Shown: one piece after another, positions 53,990 through 63,314 of the stretch
Layout of the letters: each line of letters starts with the position of its first letter
Position numbering within the stretch: position 1 is the stretch's first letter
Source: Pontibacter pamirensis
GTDB taxonomy: Bacteria; Bacteroidota; Bacteroidia; Cytophagales; Hymenobacteraceae
Assembly (NCBI RefSeq): GCF_010015475.1
Contig: NZ_SSNI01000031.1
Location: forward strand, 1-64,000
Reading direction: 5' to 3'
DNA length: 64,000 nucleotides
Notes under the pieces: model-generated
Databases searched by the model: none
What the model saw: only the letters and a program-made list of their open reading frames with translations
Told to the model about the DNA's origin: nothing
Program-made: the position numbers and the translations under genes

Positions 53990-56900
53990 GTGAACGTAAA
54001 AATGATTACGAAGCCCTTCGCTTTTCACCCTTATAATAGTCCAATTATGATAATAAACAACTACCAATCAACCCCCACGGACAGGAAAGAGAAGAAGCGG
54101 GGGGGCATTCTGAAGTGGACGTTAATTGGAATACTGGTCCTTGGCATTTGCGTTGCCATAGCTGCTGTGGCCTATGAGATGCATACCTCCAGGTTTCAGG
54201 CGGAGGAGCTATCGCAGTACGCTGCTTCGCTGACTTACAGCGTGAAGCCAGGTGCAAGCGACACCATTGCTTATCCGAAGGCAGGCCCTTTTGACATGCG
54301 CCTGGGCTATGCACAGCTGCCAAAGTTACTGGAACGTGCGCAGTTACGGGGTTTAGAGATAGAGTACCAGGCCCGGTTCTCGCCAGCTTTAATGGAATAT
54401 ACCACTAAAGGATTCTTTACGCCCTATCCTGAGAAATCCCAGACGGGCCTGAATATCGTTGACTGTGGGGGGCAGTCTGTCTATCACTCTCCTTATCCTA
54501 AACGCATCTACGATTCCTTTGAGTCAATTCCTCTTCTTACCGTGCAATCCCTGCTGTTTATCGAAAACAGAGAACTGCTGGACACAGACAGACCCTTCAT
54601 GAACCCGGCCATTGACTGGGGACGCTTTACCAAGGCTATCATGCACGAGGCAGCCAAATCTATTGGGCTTGAGTACGAGACGATAGGAGGCAGCACCCTG
54701 CCCACTCAAATAGAAAAGTATCGCCATTCCCCGGCAGGGCTAACCGCCGGCCCCCGAGATAAACTGATGCAGATGGTTTCCGCGAGTGTGCGGGCTTACC
54801 AGGGAGGCCCTGAAACACTTCCTGCGCGCCAGGCGGCGCTGCTAGCCTATGTAAACACAGTGCCGCTATCGGGGGCACCGGGGTATGGCGAAGTGCATGG
54901 CCTGGGAGATGGCCTCTGGGTCTGGTTTAACTCAAATTTTGACGAGGTGAATCATCTTTTGAACCTCCCAGGCGCTCAGGGAGATACCCTTGTTGCCCAG
55001 GGACAGGCCCTGCGGCAGGTAATTTCCCTGATGATTGCCCAACGCCGGCCTTCTTTTTACCTGGGGACCCGGGGCCGTGCTGAACTGAGCAAGCTAACGG
55101 GAAGCTACCTGCGCCTGATGGAAAAAAATGGCTACATCAGTCCCGCACTGCGTGATGCGGGGCTAGCGCAGGAAATAACTTTCCGCGACTTCAGCAAAGC
55201 GCCGGCAGTAACACCTGTAGATACCGACAAGGGCGTTCTGATGGTCCGCACCCATCTCTCCGAGCTCCTCGGCACCTCGCTTTACGACCTGGACCGCCTG
55301 GACCTTGCCGCCACAACCACTTTGCAACATGATTTACAGAAACAGGTCAGCACTTTTCTTGATAGCCTGAGCGATCCAGCATTTGCCAGCACTGTTGGCC
55401 TCTTCGGGGATCGCCTGTTAACTCCTAGCAGTACAGAGCAGGTGCGTTACAGCTTTACTTTATTTGAACATACCCCGCAGGGCAACTTGGTACGGGTGCA
55501 GACAGACAACACCGATCAGCCATTTGACATCAATGAAGGTAGCAAACTGGAATTGGGCTCCACCGCCAAACTGCGGGTACTGGTTACTTACCTGGAGATA
55601 ATAGCGGAGATACATGAGCGTTATGCCAACAAGCCTCTGGAGACATTGCGCAAAGCATTACAGGAACCGCAGGATAACCTGACCAGCTGGGTGCTGGTGT
55701 ATCTGATACGGGAGAAAGACAAAGGCCTGCCGGCAATGCTTCAGGCGGCACTGGAACGCCGCTACTCCGCCAGTCCGCGGGAAGTGTTTTTTACCGGCGG
55801 CGGCCTGCATAAATTCCATAACTTCCGGAACGAAGACAACTGGAGCAATCCAACTGTGCGGGAGGCTTTGCTGAAGTCCATCAACCTGCCCTTCGTACGG
55901 TTGATGCGGGATTTAGTGCGCTACACCACTTACCAGAACACCGGCAGCAGAGCCAAACTACTGGGAGACGACCGTGACCCGCGCCGTCGGGAATACCTGA
56001 CTCAGTTTGCCGATCGGGAAGGCAAGACGTTCCTGCTACGCTTCTGGCGCAAGTACAAGGGCAAAACACCAGAGGAGCGCCTGGATAAATTCCTGGACGG
56101 GCTTCGCCAGGACCCGGTACGCCTGGCCGCCGTGCACCGCTACCTCTATCCTGAAACCGACTCCGTCAGTTTCGCTGCATTTCTGCGCGAGCGCTTGCCA
56201 GATGAAAAGATTACCGATGCCAGGATGATAGAATTGTACCAGCGGTATGGCCCCAATGCCTATAACCTCCCGGACCAGGGCTATATTGCCCGTGTCCATC
56301 CGCTGGAGCTGTGGGTGCTGGCTTACCTGTTGCAGCACCCCGGGGCGGAGTGGGCTGAGGTAGTGGAAGCAAGCAAGGACCAGCGCCAGGAGGTTTATAC
56401 CTGGCTGTTCCGCACACGCTTTAAAAACGCCCGTGATTCCCGTATCAGCACCATGCTGGAAGTGGAGGCTTTTGCAGATATCCAGCAGCGCTGGGAACGG
56501 CTCGGTTATCCTTTTGACCACCTTGTGCCTTCTTTCGCCACTGCGCTAGGTTCCTCCGGCGACCGACCGGCGGCACTGGCGGAACTGATGGGTATTATCC
56601 TGAACAACGGAGTGCGCCAACGAACGCTGCGCATCGAGAAGTTGCACTTTGCTGCCAATACCCCTTATGAAACTTCCCTCACGCGCCCGCCCATGGCGGG
56701 GGAGCAAGTGATGGTACCCGAAGTGGCCGCCGCTGTGCGGGAAGCACTGTCTGAGGTGGTGGACCTGGGAACTGCTCGCCGACTGCGGGGCGGTTTTACC
56801 ATGGCCAACGGTAATCCGCTGGATATGGGGGGCAAGACCGGCACAGGTGATAACCGGCTTGTCACGGTCAGTTCCAGGGGGCATCGCATGACCTCCCGTG

Positions 56901-57193
56901 CTGTTAACCGCACCGCTACATTTGTCTTCTTCCTCGGCGACAATCATTTTGGCACTCTGACTGCCTTTGTGCCTGGCCGTGAAGCAGCAGGCTACAGCTT
57001 TACCTCTTCGCTGCCGATCCAGGTGCTGCGTGGAATGGCTCCGATACTGGAGCCTTACCTGGAGCCAGGGAGCAGCACCTTATGCTTAGGTGCACCTGAG
57101 GTTCCTCCGGCAGTCAAGCCCCTGATTACGGTAGATGGGAATGTCCCTGCTTCGACTGTTGCATTGCCTACCTCCGCTTACATAGAGCAATAA
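53990..57193 (+). CDS. Bifunctional penicillin-binding protein (class A, divergent)
   Basis: Up to 1067 residues; the ATG at 54047 (20 residues later) is an equally good start. One N-terminal membrane helix (about 43-65). The GT51 glycosyltransferase domain has the catalytic-type IEN with Glu192 and GGSTLPTQIEK. The transpeptidase domain has the nucleophile motif STAK (Ser524, Lys527), SIN (Ser630-Asn632) and KTG (Lys949). The gap of more than 300 residues between SIN and KTG is far longer than usual and includes a helical insert (about 640-820). Cell-wall synthesis at the inner membrane. Confidence 0.85.
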   Translation: MNVKMITKPFAFHPYNSPIMIINNYQSTPTDRKEKKRGGILKWTLIGILVLGICVAIAAVAYEMHTSRFQAEELSQYAASLTYSVKPGASDTIAYPKAGPFDMRLGYAQLPKLLERAQLRGLEIEYQARFSPALMEYTTKGFFTPYPEKSQTGLNIVDCGGQSVYHSPYPKRIYDSFESIPLLTVQSLLFIENRELLDTDRPFMNPAIDWGRFTKAIMHEAAKSIGLEYETIGGSTLPTQIEKYRHSPAGLTAGPRDKLMQMVSASVRAYQGGPETLPARQAALLAYVNTVPLSGAPGYGEVHGLGDGLWVWFNSNFDEVNHLLNLPGAQGDTLVAQGQALRQVISLMIAQRRPSFYLGTRGRAELSKLTGSYLRLMEKNGYISPALRDAGLAQEITFRDFSKAPAVTPVDTDKGVLMVRTHLSELLGTSLYDLDRLDLAATTTLQHDLQKQVSTFLDSLSDPAFASTVGLFGDRLLTPSSTEQVRYSFTLFEHTPQGNLVRVQTDNTDQPFDINEGSKLELGSTAKLRVLVTYLEIIAEIHERYANKPLETLRKALQEPQDNLTSWVLVYLIREKDKGLPAMLQAALERRYSASPREVFFTGGGLHKFHNFRNEDNWSNPTVREALLKSINLPFVRLMRDLVRYTTYQNTGSRAKLLGDDRDPRRREYLTQFADREGKTFLLRFWRKYKGKTPEERLDKFLDGLRQDPVRLAAVHRYLYPETDSVSFAAFLRERLPDEKITDARMIELYQRYGPNAYNLPDQGYIARVHPLELWVLAYLLQHPGAEWAEVVEASKDQRQEVYTWLFRTRFKNARDSRISTMLEVEAFADIQQRWERLGYPFDHLVPSFATALGSSGDRPAALAELMGIILNNGVRQRTLRIEKLHFAANTPYETSLTRPPMAGEQVMVPEVAAAVREALSEVVDLGTARRLRGGFTMANGNPLDMGGKTGTGDNRLVTVSSRGHRMTSRAVNRTATFVFFLGDNHFGTLTAFVPGREAAGYSFTSSLPIQVLRGMAPILEPYLEPGSSTLCLGAPEVPPAVKPLITVDGNVPASTVALPTSAYIEQ

Positions 57194-57286
57194 AGACAAA
57201 GAGTAGTATGTTGAACCTGAATTCAATGTCAGGTTGGATCGTTAAAAGCAGGTTTTTAGAAATATGCTACTGGTTCTGAGTTAGTC

Positions 57287-57355
57287 AGAGGTTACATAAA
57301 AGTAAAAGGGAATAGCCTTCAAACAGCTATTCCCTTTTACTTTTATGTAACCTCT
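57287..57355 (+). terminator. Very long terminator stem
   Basis: AGAGGTTACATAAAAGTAAA and the next ten bases pair perfectly with the complement at 57326-57355: 30 bp stem, 9-nt loop, then CTTTC. It lies about 90 bp after the PBP stop and about 220 bp from the end of the next, convergent gene, so it may serve both. Confidence 0.85.
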
Positions 57356-57576
57356 CTTTCATAGCGCGAGCGTTCTCGCTCGTGCTGACTATCTAACGGC
57401 CTCAGGCTGTATGTGAAAGCTACAGAGCCTGGGTAGTAAAACAATTCAAAGCCTATGCTTCAGGGGCCAGAGGCCCTGCAATAACAGACATGAGATTGGA
57501 CCCTCACGCCATAGGTTTAGTTTAGTATATTACAACCTGCCTTCAAAGGGGCTTTATGAATCCTGACTAAAGCCTG
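57356..57576. other. Short intergenic region with a small palindrome
   Basis: Contains a small hairpin GCGAGCG-TTCT-CGCTCGT near 57363-57385. No gene. Function unknown. Confidence 0.35.
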
Positions 57577-58452
57577 TTAATAATCAAGCTTATACGCTGC
57601 TACCCTGTTTTTGAGGAAAGTAGGAACCAGAACCAGTTGCTCTTCTTCTATGTAATCAATATCCGCTGTGTTGGATTCTTCTCCCTTTGTGTCCAGCAGT
57701 AAATGCTCATTGCCGTTACGGATCAGGTAAATTTCTCCCTGCCAGCGGCTCGCGATATAGGTGCTATCGTCAATAATAACCAGGCCATCGCCGCCGGTTA
57801 CTGTTTCATTTACAGGTTCTGCGGTTTTATCCTGCATGTTGTACCTTCTAAGCCCCTTTCCGTCCAGCACAAACATTTCTCCTGCATCATTAAAGGCTAG
57901 TCCATTGATCCCCTCCATTCCTTCGGCAACAGTATTCACGCTGCCGTTTTCCAGCACGTGCACTTTGCCTGTCTCTGAGTCAGTAAAATATACCTTCTCA
58001 CCGTCGGTAGCCGCATCGTTCAGGAAGGCAGCATCCTGCACAGGATAACGGTTTGTAACAGTGCTATCGGCTATGTTGATTTCAACCAACTCATCAATAT
58101 CCGTGACATAAAGCTTGCCGTCCATGATGGCCATGCCCTTGGGAGCATTCAGTCCTGTTACCCAGTTTAACTGGCTAATTGTGCCATCAGGTCGCATGAT
58201 GGCGATAAAGCCTTGGCCGTCTTTTTCAGAGTGGTTCCCCTGTATGTTGCTGACATAGATGATGTTGTTTTCTTCGTCGTACAAGGTAGACTCGGCGGTG
58301 GTCATAACCGTGTCTGTTTCCCATACCTTTGTGAGGCTGGGTTCTGTTGCTGTTTCAGTTGCATTCATGTCTGCGGTTTCCTGTGTTTCTGTTTCACCTG
58401 AGCAGGAAAACAGGACAGAAGCGAGTAGCAGAAGGGAAAAAGTGCTCTTCAT
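57577..58452 (-). CDS. SMP-30/NHL-like beta-propeller lipoprotein
   Basis: 291 residues. Lipobox FSC with Cys17. The rest is a six-bladed beta-propeller of the SMP-30/gluconolactonase/LRE type: STLYDEENNIIYVSNIQG, GLNAPKGMAIMDGKLYVTDID, NDAATDGEKVYFTDSETG, INGLAFNDAGEMFVLD, GGDGLVIIDDSTYIAS, ADIDYIEEEQLVLVPTF. The metal/catalytic residues of true lactonases are not all visible, so a binding or signalling role is as likely. Outer or inner membrane anchored, periplasmic. Confidence 0.82.
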   Translation of the reverse strand: MKSTFSLLLLASVLFSCSGETETQETADMNATETATEPSLTKVWETDTVMTTAESTLYDEENNIIYVSNIQGNHSEKDGQGFIAIMRPDGTISQLNWVTGLNAPKGMAIMDGKLYVTDIDELVEINIADSTVTNRYPVQDAAFLNDAATDGEKVYFTDSETGKVHVLENGSVNTVAEGMEGINGLAFNDAGEMFVLDGKGLRRYNMQDKTAEPVNETVTGGDGLVIIDDSTYIASRWQGEIYLIRNGNEHLLLDTKGEESNTADIDYIEEEQLVLVPTFLKNRVAAYKLDY

Positions 58453-58662
58453 AGTCAGAAAATTTTTAGTGTGAGAAAAGATTTTGATATCGAAATTAAA
58501 AAATATTATATGTAATACGAAAGACAGATAAGTCAGTACACAAGGTATCTGTAAAAGAATCTATATTTGTCCTGACAAATGCAGCAGCAATGGTTTAACA
58601 GGCATTGTGCCACCACTCCTGTAAAGTAGTAATACCATAATAAAAACTTACTCTTAAATTCT

Positions 58663-59040
58663 ATGGCTGATTTCGATCAGGAGACCTTGGCATACATCAG
58701 GAACAACAACCTCATTGGTATCAAAGCCGGTAGTGAAAGAGAGAAATTCCTTCCTATCTGGATGGTGCTCGTTGATGATAGGATATTTGCGCGTTCTTGG
58801 GGATTCGGTGAACGTAGTTGGTATAATACCTTTCTGACCGATGCCTATGGACAAATCCAGTGCGGTGATAAAGTTACGGCTATCAGGGCCAGTGTTCCCG
58901 AAGAAGATGAAAGTCTACAGGATCGTATCAGCCAGGCCTATTTAGACAAGTACGACAAAGGGGAAAATTCCTTCTATGCCAGCGGAATCATCAAACCGGA
59001 ACATGTCGCTAAAACCATGGAGTTCAAGCCGATTGAGTAA
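58663..59040 (+). CDS. DUF2255 family protein
   Basis: 125 residues, soluble. Features LGIKAGSERE, WMVLVDDRIFARSWGFGERSWYNTFL, and a C-terminal KPIE fit DUF2255, proteins of unknown function probably related to pyridoxamine-oxidase/nitroreductase-like flavin folds. A TATATTTG at 58562-58569 resembles a Bacteroidetes -7 element, but no good upstream element was found. Stand-alone gene. Confidence 0.75.
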   Translation: MADFDQETLAYIRNNNLIGIKAGSEREKFLPIWMVLVDDRIFARSWGFGERSWYNTFLTDAYGQIQCGDKVTAIRASVPEEDESLQDRISQAYLDKYDKGENSFYASGIIKPEHVAKTMEFKPIE

Positions 59041-59259
59041 AATAAATATATCCTGTTGCTAACAGATCGCCGGAACAAGAAGTAAGTTATTTGTAAGCAT
59101 GCGGCGCATCATGATTCCGACTGAATATAGCATGCCTTTTGTGTTGAAAATTTCTTTAGAAGAAGTGCTCACCAATTTGAGGAGGAGCCTTGGGCTTTTT
59201 AAGGCTGCAGGAATTATTTTACCTCCTCTCACAGCCTTGTGCAGCGGGCGGCGATGCTG

Positions 59260-59778
59260 TCAGCAACCCACAGACAGCCTCTCTTCAAGTTCTTCCATTA
59301 CGATAGCAGCCAGACCCTCCAGCATTGCTTCTTCATCTTTAGAAAATGCGCGCGGCTTCTTGTCCACTACTGCCAGCACCCCAATGTTAAAGCCATCGGG
59401 TGTTGTGAGCGGGGCTCCGGCATAAAACTGTAAACCAAAGCTGCCATAAACCAAAGGGTTTGTTAAAAGGCACGGCTCCTCTCTGGCGTTCTCGAAAACA
59501 GTAACTTCATTTTTAAGAATTGCCATAGAGCACAAACTGATGTCCCTGCTAAATTCACCGGCTCCCTCCATTTCTATATTTGACTGTGCCACCACGTTCA
59601 TTTCATCAACAAAACTCACCAGGGCTATCGGTACATTAAAAATACGCGCTGCCATACTTACTATATGCTGAAAAGTGCCCGTTTTGTCGAGGTTTTCAAT
59701 AATGTTATAACCGTACAGCTTTGTCAGTCGCTTTTTTTCGTTCTCTTGGATCCCTGCCTGTTCAAGTATAATATTCAT
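59260..59778 (-). CDS. GAF-domain protein
   Basis: 172 residues, almost entirely one GAF domain (about 30-165): FQHIVSMAARIFNVPIALVSFVDEM, ISLCSMAILKNEVTVFENARE, QFYAGAPLTTPDGFNIGVLAVVD, and a helical end (FSKDEEAMLEGLAAIVMEELEERL). It binds a small ligand or senses redox. It follows the response regulator by 23 bp on the same strand, making it the last gene of the sensory operon 62760 to 59260. No output domain. Confidence 0.82.
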   Translation of the reverse strand: MNIILEQAGIQENEKKRLTKLYGYNIIENLDKTGTFQHIVSMAARIFNVPIALVSFVDEMNVVAQSNIEMEGAGEFSRDISLCSMAILKNEVTVFENAREEPCLLTNPLVYGSFGLQFYAGAPLTTPDGFNIGVLAVVDKKPRAFSKDEEAMLEGLAAIVMEELEERLSVGC

Positions 59779-59801
59779 GTTATAAATGGTTTCTATTCTT
59801 A

Positions 59802-60218
59802 CTAAAAGCCTAAGAGAACAAGGCTTTTAGCTTTTGACTTCTGAAATGAAAAAATGATATCAATATCTTCGCTCTTGATGGGCTTATGAATAAGTCCCGT
59901 TACGAAAGGATAATCCTGCAGCCTGGCAGTGTCTGAAGTGTCGAGAGAAGAGGTCAGGATATAGATGCTGCATCTCTCGCGAAGCCTGCATTTTAGTGGC
60001 GCCAGGGCATCCAGAAAGCCCCAGCCATCCATAATGGGCATATTCAAGTCCAGAAACATGACCTCAGGAATACTGTCCTCATCACTTGCGAACAATGCAT
60101 CTAAAGCCTTTGCGCCGGAAAGGAACGTTTTAATATCGAGTGTTGCATCTTCCATAATCAGCATGTTCTTTGAAAGGAATATGCTTAAATGATCATCGTC
60201 GATGATAAATATTTTCAT
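59802..60218 (-). CDS. Single-domain response regulator
   Basis: 138 residues, one receiver domain: acidic pocket IIDDDH (6-9), phosphoacceptor Asp57 in FLDLNMP, Thr89 (LTSS), Lys112 (HKPIK). No output domain, so it acts by protein binding, as with CheY-like regulators. It starts only 1 bp after the kinase stop, so it is translated with it. Confidence 0.9.
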   Translation of the reverse strand: MKIFIIDDDHLSIFLSKNMLIMEDATLDIKTFLSGAKALDALFASDEDSIPEVMFLDLNMPIMDGWGFLDALAPLKCRLRERCSIYILTSSLDTSDTARLQDYPFVTGLIHKPIKSEDIDIIFSFQKSKAKSLVLLGF

Positions 60219-60219
60219 C

Positions 60220-62760
60220 TTAAATTTTTGGTAAATAAATCAGGAACCTTGTGCCGAAACCAATTTTACTGGTAACCTCTACGTGTCCGCCCATCGCTTC
60301 TAAATGCGTTTTGACCAGGTATAAGCCAATGCCCCTGCCTTTTTTATCTACATGAAACCGCTTGTACAATTTGAAAATGTTGTTATTCGCCTTTTTCATG
60401 TCAAAGCCGGAGCCGTTGTCAGAAAAAGAGATAAGTATACCTTTGGCTGTGTTGCCAAAGCTTTTGATGCGTACCACCAGGGGACGTTCTTCGGACCTGT
60501 ACTTGATGGCGTTTGACAGAAAGTTGTAGAATATGCTGTACACGTATGCCTTGTTTGCCTTTACGCTGACACCTTCTTCAACGCAGTTGACTAGCGCGCC
60601 ACCGCATTTTTGAAATGGCTCCTGTAACGACGACAGTACCTGATCTATCACAGTATTAATACTGACCTGCTCCTGGTCCATGTTACCATTGCTGTCCCGG
60701 ATTGTGAGGATGGTGTTGATGTCTTTTAAGACATTGTCTAGCTGTGTTATGCTCTGATTTAAAACTGATAGCGATTTGTCATATAGTTCAGAGTCTTTGT
60801 TAAGCTTGGTCAGGAGATTTGCTAAACCCATTGCATTGGCAACAGGTGCCCGCAGGTTATGAGACACCAGGTACGTGAACTGCTGCTGATCACTGTTTTT
60901 AGCATAAAGGTCCTGGGTCATTTTCAGCAGGTTTGTCTCGGCCTCTTTCCTGAAAGTGATGTCTTTCAGAATAGCAATAAATTGCCGCACAGTTCCTATA
61001 GCATCATAAACAGGCGTAATATCCATAGAAACCCAGAACTTTTCTCCTGACTTCTTGTAGTTGATGAGCATCGCGTTAAAATGGGTACCCAACCTCAGCT
61101 TCTCACGCATCATGCTGACTGTTGCTTCTTCGGTTTCCTCACCCTGCAATAAGTCTCCTGGCTTTCTTCCTGCTATCTCGGAGAGGGTGTAGCCTGTGGT
61201 TTTAGTGAAGCCTTCGTTTACCCACTCCGTCCGTCCGCAGGCATCAGTAATAATGACGCCATTGTCCGTGCTGCTGGCCACTAGCGACAGCTTTTCAAGC
61301 TCCTGCTGCGACTTCACCCTGTCTGTGATGTCAGTTTGTACAGTAACGAACCCTAAAATCCCGCCATTCCCGTCATAGGTGGGGTTCACCTGGACTGAAA
61401 GCCACAGCTCCTCACCATCCTTCCGGTAGTTCAGTATTTCAAAAGATACCGGCTCACCACTTACCATTTTATCTTTTACTGCTTCAAAAGCCTTTTTATC
61501 TGTCTTTTGACCGTGCAAGAAATCAGAAGGAATTTGTCCTGTAACCTCTTCTAATCTGTATCCTGTCAGTCTGGTAAAACCTTCGTTTACCCACTCAATT
61601 CTTCGCGCTCTGTTGGTGATGATGACACCATTAGTCGTTTTGCTGGCAACTAAAGATAGCTTCTCAAGTTCCTGCCTTGCCTTTACTTTTTCCGTAATGT
61701 CATCAAAATAAACAGATATGCCTTCTTCTGAAGGGAAAGCCCTCACATCCAGCCATACATCGGTGCCACTATAGTAAGCTTCAAACTGCGCCGCCTTGCC
61801 TGTTGTAACCGCGTGGTGGTATTGCCTGTAAAAAACGCCGTTCTTTTCGATTGGAAACTTCTGCCATGCATTTTCCCCGATATAACAGCCCCGTTCTATT
61901 TCCAAAAGCCTCTCCGCTTCGCTGTTAATGTAAGTGAAGTTCCATTCTTTATCTAATGTGAAAAAAGCGTTAGTGATGCTTTCAAAGATGTTGCCTAACC
62001 GTTTTGCCTGCCGCTTAATGGTATTATAGGAGTGCACCAGCGACGTGATTTCCTTAGCAATGGTCTGCACACACACAACCTCATCTTTTACAATGACAGG
62101 GTATTTGATGGTGTCGTATATCCTGGTTTCTCCGTTTATCTCGAACTCGAATTCAAAACGCAGGGAGTTTCCCAGTAGTGCCTGCTGAAGATATCTTTCG
62201 TTCACAGCAGCCATATCAGGAGGCAGAAAGGAGGAGGCAGGAGAGTTGATTAACTGCGCTTCGCTCAGTCGCAAACTCTTAACAAGTTGCTGGTTAACTT
62301 CTGTGATAAGCCCTTCCCTGTTTTCAATGAAGACAACATCCGGGTTATTGTCAAACAAGACTCTGTAACGTTGTTCGCTTTCCTCTAAACGTGACTGGCT
62401 TTTTCTTTGCTTCGTCATGTCACGCCCCACACAGTAGAGTGTGTTGTTGTCTTCTGACCAGACGCCATACCAGCGTATAGGTACTACATGACCTTCTTTA
62501 TGTATATAGCGGTTTTCAAAGGCGCTTTTTTCGGAGGTATGAAAGAGTGTCCGTACAGTTTGTTCAGTTTTGGGAAGGTCATCAGGGTGCAGGAAATCTG
62601 AATAGTGGCGACCAATCATTTCACTGCTCTTATATCCTAAGATATTCTTGCTGACATCACTCACGTACCGGATGTAACCGTTTATATCAATGCTCCCGAT
62701 GATATCGAGAGAATGTATGACCATTTTTTCAAAATCAAAAAGAGCCTGATTAGATTTCAT
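60220..62760 (-). CDS. PAS-rich sensor histidine kinase
   Basis: 846 residues, no membrane helix, so a soluble kinase. Five PAS domains: about 8-115, 125-235, 245-360, 370-485 and 490-610. The last two are near duplicates (LEKLSLVAS..T.NGVIIT, EWVNEGFT..TGY). They resemble LOV-type PAS (DLLQGEET) but lack the flavin-binding Cys. HisKA: LVSHNLRAPVANAMG with the phosphorylated His, then HATPase with NFLSNAIKYRS, SDNGSGFD and GRGIGLYLVKTH. Passes phosphate to the response regulator. The signal is probably redox, light-like flavin or heme sensing, unproven. Confidence 0.9.
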   Translation of the reverse strand: MKSNQALFDFEKMVIHSLDIIGSIDINGYIRYVSDVSKNILGYKSSEMIGRHYSDFLHPDDLPKTEQTVRTLFHTSEKSAFENRYIHKEGHVVPIRWYGVWSEDNNTLYCVGRDMTKQRKSQSRLEESEQRYRVLFDNNPDVVFIENREGLITEVNQQLVKSLRLSEAQLINSPASSFLPPDMAAVNERYLQQALLGNSLRFEFEFEINGETRIYDTIKYPVIVKDEVVCVQTIAKEITSLVHSYNTIKRQAKRLGNIFESITNAFFTLDKEWNFTYINSEAERLLEIERGCYIGENAWQKFPIEKNGVFYRQYHHAVTTGKAAQFEAYYSGTDVWLDVRAFPSEEGISVYFDDITEKVKARQELEKLSLVASKTTNGVIITNRARRIEWVNEGFTRLTGYRLEEVTGQIPSDFLHGQKTDKKAFEAVKDKMVSGEPVSFEILNYRKDGEELWLSVQVNPTYDGNGGILGFVTVQTDITDRVKSQQELEKLSLVASSTDNGVIITDACGRTEWVNEGFTKTTGYTLSEIAGRKPGDLLQGEETEEATVSMMREKLRLGTHFNAMLINYKKSGEKFWVSMDITPVYDAIGTVRQFIAILKDITFRKEAETNLLKMTQDLYAKNSDQQQFTYLVSHNLRAPVANAMGLANLLTKLNKDSELYDKSLSVLNQSITQLDNVLKDINTILTIRDSNGNMDQEQVSINTVIDQVLSSLQEPFQKCGGALVNCVEEGVSVKANKAYVYSIFYNFLSNAIKYRSEERPLVVRIKSFGNTAKGILISFSDNGSGFDMKKANNNIFKLYKRFHVDKKGRGIGLYLVKTHLEAMGGHVEVTSKIGFGTRFLIYLPKI

Positions 62761-63065
62761 CTAATATTCGTAATAGTATTGTGTAGTGTCGTTTATTGGT
62801 TTATTTATAAAAGTGAAATAATTGTTTTCGAATATGCCTCTTAAATAAACCTGAAAGCAAGTTAAGTGAATAATTAATTCTTTCGATATACTTATATTCA
62901 AATATTTTTAATATTGAATTATTGCAAGAATTCAGGTTGGTTATATTCTTTTAAAAGTTGAAATGTTTCAATTTGGCAGATGCCTTCTTTTTCTTCAAAT
63001 GAAGCATTGGTTCTCTAAAAAGGGATAGCTTTTTCAAATCCTTTGAATCAGCGGGTATGTAGCAT
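62761..63065. other. Gene-free stretch upstream of the sensory operon
   Basis: About 300 bp, A/T-rich on the kinase side, so the likely operon promoter region. A 61-codon frame at 62951-63136 crosses the terminator and is not credible. Confidence 0.4.
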
Positions 63066-63107
63066 AAAAAACCCCGTATCTGGCTTGAGCCTTGATACGG
63101 GGTTTTT
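63066..63107 (-). terminator. Terminator after the CsbD gene
   Basis: AAAAACCCCGTATC pairs with GATACGGGGTTTTT (14 bp), 16 bp past the CsbD stop (minus strand). Tract of A/T on both sides, so it may serve both directions. Confidence 0.85.
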
Positions 63108-63122
63108 CTTAAGCTTGGTATG

Positions 63123-63314
63123 TTATAAAGAATCAATCCATTTCTTCAGTTCGCCTTTAGCTTTGCCGGTCTTTTGCTGAAGCTTACCTAGCCACTCGTC
63201 CTGCTGCCCTTCATTGTAGGTCAGGTCATCATCAGTCAGGTCGCCATACTGCTGCTTCATTTTTCCTTTCAGTTCATTCCAATTTCCCTTTGTTCTATAT
63301 TCTGTCTCGTTCAT
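63123..63314 (-). CDS. CsbD family stress protein
   Basis: 63 residues of the CsbD family (small, hydrophilic, general-stress induced): KGNWNELKGKMKQQYGDLTDDDLTYNEGQQDEWLGKLQQKTGKAKGELKKW. The family's function is unknown. Charged, helical, no membrane or signal sequence. Short gene but a clear match. Confidence 0.9.
   Translation of the reverse strand: MNETEYRTKGNWNELKGKMKQQYGDLTDDDLTYNEGQQDEWLGKLQQKTGKAKGELKKWIDSL

Noticed and set aside
62951..63136. 61-codon minus-strand frame
   Set aside because: It runs through the CsbD terminator and overlaps the CsbD end; no similarity seen.
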